Shown here one piece after another: positions 1 through 6,552 of a stretch of DNA of 8,986 bases (position 1 is the first letter of the stretch; each line of letters opens with the position of its first letter). The position numbers and the translations under genes are program-made. The stretch lies in contig DAOWJU010000186.1 of the NCBI GenBank assembly GCA_030640215.1, forward strand, positions 1 to 8,986, in the 5' to 3' direction. A model generated the notes under the pieces. That model saw nothing but the letters and a program-made list of their open reading frames with translations. It was not told the origin of the DNA and searched no databases. The DNA comes from Desulfuromonadales bacterium. GTDB taxonomy: Bacteria; Desulfobacterota; Desulfuromonadia; Desulfuromonadales; BM103.

Positions 1-1742
1 ATATCGGCAAAGAAGTTTGCATTATGGGCTGGGTGCACCGTCGGCGTGACCATGGTGGCCTGATTTTTATCGACCTGCGTGACCGCACTGGCATCTGCCA
101 GATGGCTCTCGATCCAGATCGTGACCCGGCAGCGCACAGCAAGGCTGAAGCAATCCGCAACGAATTTGTCATTGCGGCCATAGGTACTGTCTCTCCACGT
201 CCAGAAGGGACAGTCAATTCGAAGATGCCGACCGGTGAAGTCGAAATTGAGATCAGCGAACTGCGCATTCTCAATCCAGCCAAGACCCCGCCCTTCATGC
301 TCGACGAATTTACCGAAGTTGCCGAGAACCTGCGTCTCAAGTATCGCTATCTCGACCTGCGCCGCGATGGGATTCAAAAGAATCTGATCATGCGCCACAA
401 AGTCGCCCAGACCGTCCGCAACTATCTGACCGATAATGGCTTTCTGGAAATAGAAACACCGATGCTGACCAAGAGCACTCCGGAAGGAGCTCGTGACTAC
501 CTGGTCCCGAGCCGGGTCAACCTCGGCAATTTCTACGCCTTGCCGCAATCCCCACAGATCTTCAAACAGTTGCTCATGGTCTCCGGTTTCGACCGTTATT
601 TCCAGATTGTCAGATGCTTCCGCGATGAAGACCTGCGCGCAGACCGCCAACCGGAATTTACCCAGATCGACTGCGAGCTCTCCTTTGTTGACCGTGACGA
701 CATCATGTCGATCATGGAAGGTATGATGTCAACCGTTTTCAAATCGGCAATAGATGTGGACATATCGATACCTGTACCGCGCATGAGCTACGCCGAAGCA
801 CTCGACCGTTTCGGTGTCGATAATCCTGACCTGCGCTTTGATATGGAACTGATCAATATTACCGATATCGTCAAAGGCTGTGGCTTCAAGGTCTTTGCCG
901 GTGTCGCCGAGAGCGGTGGCCTGGTTAAGGCAATTAATGCCAAGGGTTGTGCAACCTTCTCCCGTAGGGAACTCGATGAGTTGACAGACTTCGTTGCCAT
1001 TTACGGTGCCAAGGGCATGGCCTGGGTCAAGATCCAGGAAGACGGTACATGGCAATCACCGATCACCAAGTTCTTTACCGAACAGGAGTTGGCCGATATC
1101 GGCGCAGCTCTCGATGCACAACCTGGCGATCTGCTGCTCTTCGGTGCAGACACGCCCGCTATCACCAACGAAGCTCTTGGCCGCCTGCGTGGCCATCTGG
1201 GCAACAAGCTTGGGCTGGCCGATCCGAATAGTTACAAATTCGTTTGGATAACCGACTTCCCACTGTTGGAATGGGACGGCGATGAACGCCGCCACGTAGC
1301 AGTTCATCATCCTTTCACGGCACCGCTCGACGAAGACATCCCTCTTCTCGACACCGATCCCGGCAAGGCCCGCGCCAAGGCCTACGATCTGGTCCTCAAC
1401 GGTTCAGAAATCGGCGGAGGCAGCATTCGTATTCACGAACAGGCCGTACAGAGTCGCATGTTCGACCTGCTCGGCATTGGCGAAGAAGAAGCCCGCCAGA
1501 AGTTCGGCTTCCTGCTTGACGCCCTGGAGTTCGGCGCACCACCCCACGGCGGCATCGCTTTCGGACTCGACCGGGTCATGATGATTCTTACCGGCGCCGG
1601 ATCGATTCGCGACGTCATTGCTTTCCCGAAAACCCAGAAAGCAACCTGTTTGATGTCTGAAGCACCGGGAACCGTCGATGAAAAACAGTTGCGCGAGCTT
1701 GGTATCCGCCTGGCAGCACGCTCTCAACAGAAGCAAGCATAG
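1..1742 (+). CDS. aspS: Aspartyl-tRNA synthetase (5'-truncated)
   Basis: Class II synthetase that charges tRNA with aspartate in the cytoplasm. The first ATG in the window (24) is not the true start: the frame is open to base 1 and the preceding codons read I-G-K-E-V-C-I, matching the usual bacterial AspRS N-terminus, so roughly 15 residues lie outside the window. Visible parts, in order: the anticodon-binding OB-fold with [11 protein letters not shown] (about 27-59); [13 protein letters not shown] in the catalytic core (about 480-520); motif 2 with [16 protein letters not shown] (from 618); a bacterial-type insertion (GAD) domain, roughly 840-1160; and motif 3 with GLDR at 1563-1574. The stop is TAG at 1740-1742. 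The total would be about 590 residues, normal for bacterial AspRS. A histidine (codon 51-53) follows RRRD, where E. coli has Leu30 and Pseudomonas aeruginosa has His31. This suggests a non-discriminating enzyme that also makes Asp-tRNA(Asn) for amidation by GatCAB (inference). The identification itself is secure. Confidence 0.97.
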   Translation, partial: IGKEVCIMGWVHRRRDHGGLIFIDLRDRTGICQMALDPDRDPAAHSKAEAIRNEFVIAAIGTVSPRPEGTVNSKMPTGEVEIEISELRILNPAKTPPFMLDEFTEVAENLRLKYRYLDLRRDGIQKNLIMRHKVAQTVRNYLTDNGFLEIETPMLTKSTPEGARDYLVPSRVNLGNFYALPQSPQIFKQLLMVSGFDRYFQIVRCFRDEDLRADRQPEFTQIDCELSFVDRDDIMSIMEGMMSTVFKSAIDVDISIPVPRMSYAEALDRFGVDNPDLRFDMELINITDIVKGCGFKVFAGVAESGGLVKAINAKGCATFSRRELDELTDFVAIYGAKGMAWVKIQEDGTWQSPITKFFTEQELADIGAALDAQPGDLLLFGADTPAITNEALGRLRGHLGNKLGLADPNSYKFVWITDFPLLEWDGDERRHVAVHHPFTAPLDEDIPLLDTDPGKARAKAYDLVLNGSEIGGGSIRIHEQAVQSRMFDLLGIGEEEARQKFGFLLDALEFGAPPHGGIAFGLDRVMMILTGAGSIRDVIAFPKTQKATCLMSEAPGTVDEKQLRELGIRLAARSQQKQA

Positions 1743-1793
1743 CCTGGCACCGCCTGGAAACTCTGTGTGGGTGCAAGGAATTGATCAACTTAT

Positions 1794-2483
1794 ATGTTAC
1801 GTAGTCTGATTTTCATTACAATCGCCGTTCTCTTAAGCTCATGCGCCAAACCGCCCTATGCGGAATTGGACGCGGCCGAGTATATGGTGGGTAGAGCCTA
1901 CGCCTTGCAAGCGGTGAAGTTTGCCCCAACCGAGTATCAGGCTGCTAAAACGGCTCTGGCTGATGCGCGCAAGGCGATAGAAAAGACTGACTACAGTGAC
2001 GCACGTGACTCACTCGAGTTCACTCTGAAACATGCACGTCGCGCTGCGGCACTTGCCGAGGAAGGCCGGGCCAAAGCTGCCAAGAAAAAGGCACAGCGTT
2101 CCCTGGCAGAAGAGAAAGCCCGTCAGTTGGCCTTGCAAACTCAAGCTGAAGAGACTGCAGGCAAGACGAAAATAGCTCCACCAAAGCCTAAACCGGTAGC
2201 CAAACCAAAACCAAAAGTCACTCCGGCCACCAACTATAACGTTGGCGAGGGAGATACACTCTGGACGATCTCGGCACAGCCGCAGGTTTACAATGAGGGG
2301 TTGCTCTGGCCACTGCTTTACCAGGCCAACCGTGACCAGATCAAAGATCCCCGCCAGATCTTCCCTGGACAGACCCTCGGCATCCGTCGCGACATGACGA
2401 AAAAGGAGCTGGAAGAGGCTCGTCAAAAAGCCCGGGAATCGGATATTTTTCCTGTCCCGGAGACGACACCAGCCAAGCAATAA
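1794..2483 (+). CDS. LysM-domain lipoprotein with helical N-terminal region
   Basis: Predicted 229-residue envelope lipoprotein. Residues 1-17 form a lipoprotein signal peptide: Arg3, a hydrophobic stretch, then lipobox LSSC with Cys17 as the lipidation site. Ala at +2 argues for outer-membrane rather than inner-membrane retention. Residues about 24-120 are Ala/Glu/Lys/Arg-rich and strongly helical, resembling DUF4398-type periplasmic domains. Residues 129-141 are a Pro/Lys linker (PPKPKPVAKPKPK). Residues about 147-198 look like a LysM peptidoglycan-binding domain (NYNVGEGDTLWTIS... QANRDQIKDP... IFPGQTL). The C-terminus is a charged helix. The ATG is preceded by AAGGAA (1775-1780) at 13 bases, a rather long spacing. 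The gene lies 51 bases after aspS with no terminator between, so it is probably co-transcribed with it. A cell-wall-tethering role is inferred from the domains; the specific function is unknown. Confidence 0.88.
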   Translation: MLRSLIFITIAVLLSSCAKPPYAELDAAEYMVGRAYALQAVKFAPTEYQAAKTALADARKAIEKTDYSDARDSLEFTLKHARRAAALAEEGRAKAAKKKAQRSLAEEKARQLALQTQAEETAGKTKIAPPKPKPVAKPKPKVTPATNYNVGEGDTLWTISAQPQVYNEGLLWPLLYQANRDQIKDPRQIFPGQTLGIRRDMTKKELEEARQKARESDIFPVPETTPAKQ

Positions 2484-2709
2484 AAAACTGTTTCCTGCCC
2501 TCTCCTCCGGCAATCCATTTGCCACCCCTAAAAACGCAACGCAACATATTGTAAAGAGGCGTTTGGAACACTTCCAGAACTCAGTCCTACAGGGTTTTTC
2601 TGTCACATTTTTACAGCGCCAACAGCCCCCTTCTTCCCGCTTATAAACTCGTTATCTTTTGATTAAAATATCCCCCTGTTTGCTGCCCTGAATCTCCCGT
2701 ACTTTTTCC

Positions 2710-2737
2710 TTGACAGCCATAAAGCCGTTTGTATACT
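2710..2737 (+). promoter_or_regulatory. Predicted sigma70-type promoter of icd
   Basis: A perfect -35 box TTGACA (2710-2715) is followed, after a 16-base spacer, by TATACT (2732-2737), one mismatch from the TATAAT -10 consensus. An alternative -10 reading is TACTGT at 2734-2739 with an 18-base spacer. T-rich sequence lies directly upstream. The predicted start of transcription is around 2744-2746, giving an icd leader of roughly 87 bases. This is the best promoter match in the window and fits a highly expressed central-metabolism gene. The start site is predicted, not observed. Confidence 0.78.
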
Positions 2738-2744
2738 GTATACA
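2730..2744. promoter_or_regulatory. Operator-like perfect inverted repeat over the icd -10 box
   Basis: TGTATACTGTATACA is a perfect inverted repeat with 7-base arms around a single central T. Each GTATAC core is also self-complementary, so the element can be read as two tandem GTATAC sites 7 bases apart. It covers the whole predicted -10 box and reaches the start-site region, where a bound protein would block RNA polymerase. Such a site suits a dimeric helix-turn-helix repressor. Geobacter is known to have HgtR, a repressor of citrate-cycle genes during growth on hydrogen, but I do not recall its consensus well enough to assign this site to it. The repeat is seen directly; its function is inferred. 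Confidence 0.6.
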
Positions 2745-2750
2745 CCTTTC

Positions 2751-2775
2751 CGCAAGGCTTCCTTGCGCATTTTTT
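2751..2775 (+). terminator. Terminator-like hairpin in the icd 5' leader
   Basis: CGCAAGG (2751-2757) and CCTTGCG (2761-2767) form a perfect 7-bp stem with a CTT loop, followed by CA and six T residues (2770-2775). This has the layout of a Rho-independent terminator, yet it lies between the predicted icd start site and the icd start codon, beginning about 6 bases into the transcript. Possible roles are an attenuator for icd, a 5' stem-loop that protects the mRNA, or a terminator for read-through from aspS and the lipoprotein gene. No ATG occurs in the leader between here and icd, so a translated leader peptide is unlikely. Confidence 0.5.
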
Positions 2776-2831
2776 GTTTGTAGCTTAAGCCTCTGGCGAT
2801 TCCGTATAAAAACTTCAAGGAGAGAGAAAAA

Positions 2832-5057
2832 ATGGCAAAGATTATCTGGTCAGAAATTGACGAAGCACCCGCATTAGCGACCTACGCATTCCTTCCTATT
2901 GTGCAGGCGTTCTGCAAAGGAACCGGCGTAGATGTCGAAACCATGGACATCTCACTGTCCGGTCGCATTATCGCAAACTTCCCTGACAACTTGACCGAAG
3001 AGCAGAAAGTTGCCGATTATCTTTCGGAACTCGGCGAGTTGGTTGTGAAACCGGAAGCCAACGTTATCAAGCTGCCGAACATCAGCGCTTCGATCCCTCA
3101 GCTGCAGGACGCTATCGCCGAGCTACAGGAAAAGGGCTACGATATCCCCAGCTACCCTGAAGAAGCCAATACCTCGGAGGAGAAAGAGCTGCAGGCCCGT
3201 TTTGCCAAATGCCTCGGTTCCGCTGTTAACCCGGTTCTGCGTGAAGGTAACTCCGACCGCCGCGCTGCTGCTTCGGTTAAGAAATTCGCTCAGAAGAACC
3301 CGCACCGCATGATGCAAGACTGGCCAACTCCTGGCACATCCCAGTGCCGTGTTGCTCACATGGACGGTGGCGACTTCTACGAGACCGAAAAATCAGTCAC
3401 TATGGACGCTGCTGACACCGTCAAGATTCAGTTCGTTGACGCCGCGGGCAATGTAACTGTAAAGAAAGAAGGCCTGGCCCTGCAGGCTGGCGAAGTTCTT
3501 GACAGCTCAGTCATGAAAGTTGCCGCGCTGCAAGCGTTCTATGCCAAGACCGCTATTGAGGCCAAAGAGAAGGGCGTATTGCTCTCCCTGCACCTCAAAG
3601 CCACCATGATGAAGATCTCCGACCCAATTATGTTCGGTCACTGTGTCAAAGTTTACTTCAAAGATGCTCTTGAGAAGCACGCCGACACCCTGGCATCGAT
3701 CGGTGCCAACCCGAACTTCGGCATGGGCGACATTCTCAACAAGCTGAACAAGCTTCCGGCTGACAAGAAAGCCGAAATCGAAGCCGATATCGATGCTTGT
3801 TACGAAGGCCAGGCCGCTCTGGCCATGGTTGACTCCCGCAAGAACATCACCAACCTGCATGTTCCCAATGATGTCATCGTTGATGCATCGATGCCGAATG
3901 TTGTCCGTGATGGCGGCCGGATGTGGAACCTGCAGGACGAGCTGCAGGACACGATCGCCATGGTTCCTGATCGCTGTTACGCCACTATCTACCGTGAGAT
4001 CTGTGAAGACGCCAACAAGAACGGCCAGTTCAACCCTGCCACCATGGGTAGTGTTGCCAACGTCGGCCTGATGGCGCAGAAAGCTGAAGAGTACGGTTCC
4101 CACGACAAGACTTTTGAAGCTCCTTCGGCTGGTAAGTTCCAGGTCGTTGCTTCCAATGGTACCGTTCTGCTTGAGCAGCCGGTCAGCAAGGACGACATCT
4201 ATCGGTCCAGTCAGGTTAAAGATATTCCGATCAAGGACTGGGTCAAGCTGGCTGTCAATCGCGCCAAGGCTTCCGGTGAGCCTTGTGTCTTCTGGCTCGA
4301 TGCGAATCGTGGTCACGACACCGAAATCATCAAAAAGGTCAACAAGTACCTGCCTGAGTTCGACACTGCTGGCCTCGACATCCAGATCATGGATCCGGTT
4401 TCCGCAATGAAGTTCTCCCTGAAGCTGGTTCGCGAAGGCAAGAACGCCATCGCTGTTACCGGTAACGTACTGAGAGACTACCTGACCGACCTCTTCCCGA
4501 TCCTCGAACTCGGCACTTCGGCTCGCATGCTGTCGATCGTTCCTTTGATCAACGGTGGCGGACTGTTCGAAACCGGCGCTGGTGGTTCTGCTCCCAAGCA
4601 CGTACAGCAGTTCCTCAAGGAAGGCCACATCCGTTGGGACTCCCTCGGTGAATTCTGCGCGCTGGTTCCTTCACTGGAGCAAGCGGCAAGAGCTGACAAC
4701 AACCCAAAGGCTGCAATCCTGGCCGAGACTCTTGATGCTGCCATCGGTCAGTATCTGGAGAACCAGAAGCTGCCTTCCCGTAAAGTCAAAGAAATCGACA
4801 ACCGCGGTGGTAGCTTCTACCTGGGCTTCTACTGGGCACAGGCACTCGCAGCTCAGGACAAAGATGCCGAGATGAAGGCACGTTTTGCCAAGGTTGCTGC
4901 AGATATTGAAGCGAACGTTGAGAAGATCGATGCTGAGATGATCGACTGTCAAGGCCCTGCGGTTGACGTCGGTGGTTACTTCAAGTTCGACCCGGCCAAA
5001 GCTGCGGCAGCTATGCGCCCAAGCGCAACCCTGAACGCAATTATCGACAATATGTAA
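2832..5057 (+). CDS. icd: Isocitrate dehydrogenase, NADP-dependent, monomeric type
   Basis: Oxidatively decarboxylates isocitrate to 2-oxoglutarate, reducing NADP+, in the cytoplasmic citric acid cycle. At 741 residues it belongs to the large monomeric IDH family, not the roughly 415-residue dimeric one. Residues recalled from the Azotobacter vinelandii structure are all present with small offsets. For isocitrate/metal these are Ser130, Asn133, Arg137 and Arg143 (in [16 protein letters not shown]), Lys256 (in [11 protein letters not shown]), Asp351, Tyr421, Arg548, Asp549 and Asp553. For NADP they are His590, Arg601 and Arg650. The enzyme therefore looks active and NADP-specific. The start ATG has AAGGAG (2817-2822) at 9 bases. 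The gene has its own promoter and leads an icd-mdh unit. No frameshift or truncation is seen. A long antisense open frame over the middle of the gene is a coding shadow. Confidence 0.98.
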   Translation: MAKIIWSEIDEAPALATYAFLPIVQAFCKGTGVDVETMDISLSGRIIANFPDNLTEEQKVADYLSELGELVVKPEANVIKLPNISASIPQLQDAIAELQEKGYDIPSYPEEANTSEEKELQARFAKCLGSAVNPVLREGNSDRRAAASVKKFAQKNPHRMMQDWPTPGTSQCRVAHMDGGDFYETEKSVTMDAADTVKIQFVDAAGNVTVKKEGLALQAGEVLDSSVMKVAALQAFYAKTAIEAKEKGVLLSLHLKATMMKISDPIMFGHCVKVYFKDALEKHADTLASIGANPNFGMGDILNKLNKLPADKKAEIEADIDACYEGQAALAMVDSRKNITNLHVPNDVIVDASMPNVVRDGGRMWNLQDELQDTIAMVPDRCYATIYREICEDANKNGQFNPATMGSVANVGLMAQKAEEYGSHDKTFEAPSAGKFQVVASNGTVLLEQPVSKDDIYRSSQVKDIPIKDWVKLAVNRAKASGEPCVFWLDANRGHDTEIIKKVNKYLPEFDTAGLDIQIMDPVSAMKFSLKLVREGKNAIAVTGNVLRDYLTDLFPILELGTSARMLSIVPLINGGGLFETGAGGSAPKHVQQFLKEGHIRWDSLGEFCALVPSLEQAARADNNPKAAILAETLDAAIGQYLENQKLPSRKVKEIDNRGGSFYLGFYWAQALAAQDKDAEMKARFAKVAADIEANVEKIDAEMIDCQGPAVDVGGYFKFDPAKAAAAMRPSATLNAIIDNM

Positions 5058-5069
5058 TTCAACACGGAT

Positions 5070-5104
5070 GGGACGAAGCCAATTGGCTTCGTCCCGATTC
5101 TTTA
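5070..5104 (+). terminator. Perfect palindrome between icd and mdh (partial terminator or processing hairpin)
   Basis: GGGACGAAGCC (5070-5080) and GGCTTCGTCCC (5085-5095) are exact complements around AATT, so bases 5070-5095 are one perfect 26-base palindrome starting 12 bases after the icd stop codon. As RNA it gives an 11-bp G/C-rich stem with a four-base loop. The tail GATTCTTTATT is only moderately T-rich, so termination may be incomplete. I see no convincing promoter between it and mdh, which suggests read-through into mdh with reduced downstream expression, or a hairpin protecting the 3' end of a processed icd message. Confidence 0.6.
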
Positions 5105-5129
5105 TTCCAACTTATAAAGGAGAGAGAAA

Positions 5130-6098
5130 ATGGCAAGAGCAAAGATTTCATTGATCGGTGGTGGACAGATTGGTGGCGTGCTGGCTCAACTGGCCTGCCT
5201 GCGTGAACTGGGTGACGTAGTATTGTTCGACATCGTTGAGGATATGCCTCAGGGCAAAACTCTCGACCTTGCTGAAGCATCGCCAATTGATGGCTTTGAC
5301 GTTTCCTGTACCGGTACCAACAGCTACACTGACATCGCTGATTCAGACGTTGTCATCGTTACTGCTGGCCTGCCTCGTAAGCCCGGCATGAGCCGCGACG
5401 ACCTGATCGAAGTTAACTCCAAGATCATGACTGCTGTTGCTGAGGGTATCCGTGACAATGCTCCTAACGCAATCGTCATCGTTATCTCTAACCCTCTCGA
5501 CGCCATGGTTACCCTGTGCCGCAAAGTCACCGGTTTCCCGGCAGAGCGTGTCATCGGCCAAGCTGGTGTCCTCGATTCTGCCCGCTTCGCAGCATTCATC
5601 GCTTGGGAACTCGAAGTATCCGTCAAAGACGTGACTGCAATGACCCTCGGCGGACACGGCGACACCATGGTTCCTCTGATCCGTTATGCCAGCGTTCAGG
5701 GCATCCCGGTCATGGAGATGCTCGAGCAAAAGTATGGCTCTGCTGCCAAGGCGGAAGAAGTCATGACTGCTATGGTTGAGCGCACCAAAGCTGCTGGCGG
5801 CGAAGTCGTCAAGCTGCTCAAGACTGGCAGCGCTTTCTACAGCCCTGCTTCTGCAGCCATCGCTATGACTGAGTCAATCCTCAAGGATCAAAAGCGCGTC
5901 CTGCCGGTCTGCGCTCTGCTTAACGGCGAGTTCGGTGTTGACGGTTTCTACGTTGGTGTTCCTTGCGTCCTTGGAGCTGCTGGCATCGAAAAGATCATCG
6001 AATTCAAACTCGACGCAACCGAGCAGGCTCTGATGGACAACTCTGCTAATGCAGTGAAAGGTCTGATTGCTGATCTCGAGAAAATGGGTGTTCTGTAA
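5130..6098 (+). CDS. mdh: Malate dehydrogenase (LDH-like, NAD-dependent)
   Basis: Interconverts malate and oxaloacetate with NAD in the citric acid cycle. The 322-residue protein has the nucleotide-binding loop GGGQIGG (10-16) and Asp34 at the end of the second strand, which favours NAD over NADP. Substrate-binding arginines are Arg83 and Arg89 in [12 protein letters not shown], the malate-type pattern; lactate dehydrogenases have Gln at the first of these positions. Asn121 lies in SNPLD, followed by Asp149 and Arg152 in VLDSARF, and the catalytic His176 in GGHGDTM forms the proton relay with Asp149. The start ATG has AAGGAG (5117-5122) at 7 bases. The leader AAGGAGAGAGAAAA is the same as that in front of icd. 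It lies 72 bases after icd and is probably transcribed from the icd promoter through the intervening palindrome. A strong hairpin follows the stop codon. Confidence 0.97.
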   Translation: MARAKISLIGGGQIGGVLAQLACLRELGDVVLFDIVEDMPQGKTLDLAEASPIDGFDVSCTGTNSYTDIADSDVVIVTAGLPRKPGMSRDDLIEVNSKIMTAVAEGIRDNAPNAIVIVISNPLDAMVTLCRKVTGFPAERVIGQAGVLDSARFAAFIAWELEVSVKDVTAMTLGGHGDTMVPLIRYASVQGIPVMEMLEQKYGSAAKAEEVMTAMVERTKAAGGEVVKLLKTGSAFYSPASAAIAMTESILKDQKRVLPVCALLNGEFGVDGFYVGVPCVLGAAGIEKIIEFKLDATEQALMDNSANAVKGLIADLEKMGVL

Positions 6099-6121
6099 AA
6101 TTTGACTCGAAAGCCAAACCC

Positions 6122-6156
6122 AAAGAAGGGCAATGGCAACATTGCCCTTCTTTCTT
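6122..6156 (+). terminator. Rho-independent terminator after mdh
   Basis: AAAGAAGGGCAATG (6122-6135) and CATTGCCCTTCTTT (6140-6153) form a perfect 14-bp stem closed by a GCAA tetraloop of the stable GNRA type. The A-rich 5' edge and T-rich 3' edge, continuing CTT, supply the run of U in the transcript. It starts 23 bases after the mdh stop and very likely ends the icd-mdh transcript, separating it from the kor genes. Confidence 0.85.
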
Positions 6157-6197
6157 GTATGGCTGTAATTTGGCGCTGTTTTAAAGTTTTTTTTAAG

Positions 6198-6214
6198 CCA
6201 CGTTAAATATGTGG
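6198..6214. promoter_or_regulatory. Imperfect inverted repeat in the kor upstream region
   Basis: CCACGT and ATGTGG flank TAAAT; the 6-base arms have a single mismatch. The repeat sits in an A/T-rich stretch about 120 bases before korD. It has no T-tract on either strand, so it is not a terminator. It could be a regulator-binding site for the kor operon, but arms this short can occur by chance. Confidence 0.25.
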
Positions 6215-6254
6215 AAAAAAGTAGTGGGTAGACCAAATTTATTGTGGAACGAGA

Positions 6255-6280
6255 GCGGCAATCATGCTAACTTGCGCCGC
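6255..6280. promoter_or_regulatory. G/C-rich interrupted inverted repeat overlapping the putative kor -35 box
   Basis: GCGGCAA (6255-6261) pairs with TTGCGCCGC (6272-6280) apart from an extra GC in the right arm, with ten bases between the arms. The right arm includes the TTGCGC proposed as the -35 box. It may be an operator for the kor operon. The symmetry is seen directly; function is a guess. Confidence 0.25.
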
Positions 6281-6299
6281 AAATTTCACCGGTTATACG
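6272..6299 (+). promoter_or_regulatory. Possible promoter of the korDABC operon
   Basis: TTGCGC (6272-6277) and TATACG (6294-6299) are separated by 16 bases, the same spacing as in the icd promoter. The -35 matches only 3 of 6 consensus positions and the -10 matches 4 of 6, so the site would be weak without an activator. Transcription would start near 6306 and leave a leader of about 26 bases carrying the korD ribosome-binding site. A promoter somewhere between the mdh terminator and korD is expected; this is the best candidate I can see. Confidence 0.35.
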
Positions 6300-6331
6300 C
6301 AAAAAAACTAGTACAAAGGAGATGAAACAGA

Positions 6332-6520
6332 ATGAGTGCAAGACTCGAAATCATCGAGCGCAACTGCAAGGGTTGCAGTATCTGCGTCGAATTCTGCCCG
6401 AAGGATGTCCTTGAGATGGATGTCTTCCTGGTCACAGCCCCAAGACCAGAAGATTGCATCAAGTGCATGCAGTGCGAACTGCTTTGCCCGGACTTTGCCA
6501 TCAAGGTTCATGACGAGTAA
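6332..6520 (+). CDS. korD: 2-Oxoglutarate:ferredoxin oxidoreductase, delta (ferredoxin) subunit
   Basis: A 62-residue ferredoxin-like subunit that carries electrons from the catalytic core of the 2-oxoglutarate oxidoreductase to external ferredoxin. Two complete [4Fe-4S] motifs are visible: Cys12, 15, 18 and 22 (CKGCSICVEFCP) and Cys42, 45, 48 and 52 (CIKCMQCELLCP). Each motif is followed by proline, as in 2[4Fe-4S] ferredoxins. AAAGGAG (6315-6321) lies 10 bases before the ATG. It is the first gene of the kor operon, with 32 bases to korA. Alone it could be taken for a free ferredoxin, but its place ahead of the alpha and beta subunits and its lack of extra domains support the delta-subunit call. 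Subunit letters vary between annotations. Confidence 0.93.
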   Translation: MSARLEIIERNCKGCSICVEFCPKDVLEMDVFLVTAPRPEDCIKCMQCELLCPDFAIKVHDE

Positions 6521-6552
6521 ACGATTAATTCCTATTCTTAAGGAGAGTAAAC

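Larger units (their letters stand above)
2484..2831. other. 348-base non-coding region upstream of icd
   Basis: No credible coding region lies here. The left part (2484-2700) shows only weak structure: a 5-bp hairpin at 2509-2523 without a T-tract, a short inverted repeat TGGAA-CAC-TTCCA at 2564-2576, and competing 4-bp stems around 2589-2615. I see no convincing terminator for the lipoprotein gene, so some read-through toward icd is possible. The right part (2701-2831) holds the icd promoter, its operator-like palindrome, a leader hairpin and the ribosome-binding site, which are listed separately. Confidence 0.75.

Noticed and set aside
24..26. ATG at 24 as the start of aspS
   Set aside because: The in-frame codons before it encode conserved AspRS N-terminal residues and the frame is open to the window edge, so this methionine is internal.
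1744..1759. TGGCACC after aspS as a sigma54 -24 element
   Set aside because: The GC dinucleotide required 12 bases downstream is absent (AA instead), so the match is only to half of the consensus.
2509..2523. Hairpin GGCAA-TCCAT-TTGCC as terminator of the lipoprotein gene
   Set aside because: It has only a 5-bp stem with no T-tract on either strand within a sensible distance.
2010..2606. A 198-codon minus-strand open frame over the lipoprotein gene
   Set aside because: It has low-complexity, Phe/Leu/Trp/Arg-rich composition arising from the reverse of the Lys/Pro/Ala-rich sense strand. There is no domain or start signal, and the + strand lipoprotein is clearly real.
3928..3949. Tandem CTGCAGGAC repeat within icd
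   Set aside because: It simply encodes the LQDELQD stretch of the enzyme, and nothing suggests a role at DNA level.
3507..4628. A 373-codon open frame on the minus strand inside icd
   Set aside because: It lies wholly opposite icd, which has all its family residues. The frame shows no recognisable domain or ribosome-binding site, and long antisense frames are common opposite genes with strong codon bias.
6160..6174. Possible sigma54 promoter before kor (GG-N10-GC)
   Set aside because: The GG and GC spacing fits, but the -12 element reads TGGC rather than TTGC and the -24 element matches only in TGGC. It also sits directly against the tail of the mdh terminator, far from korD.
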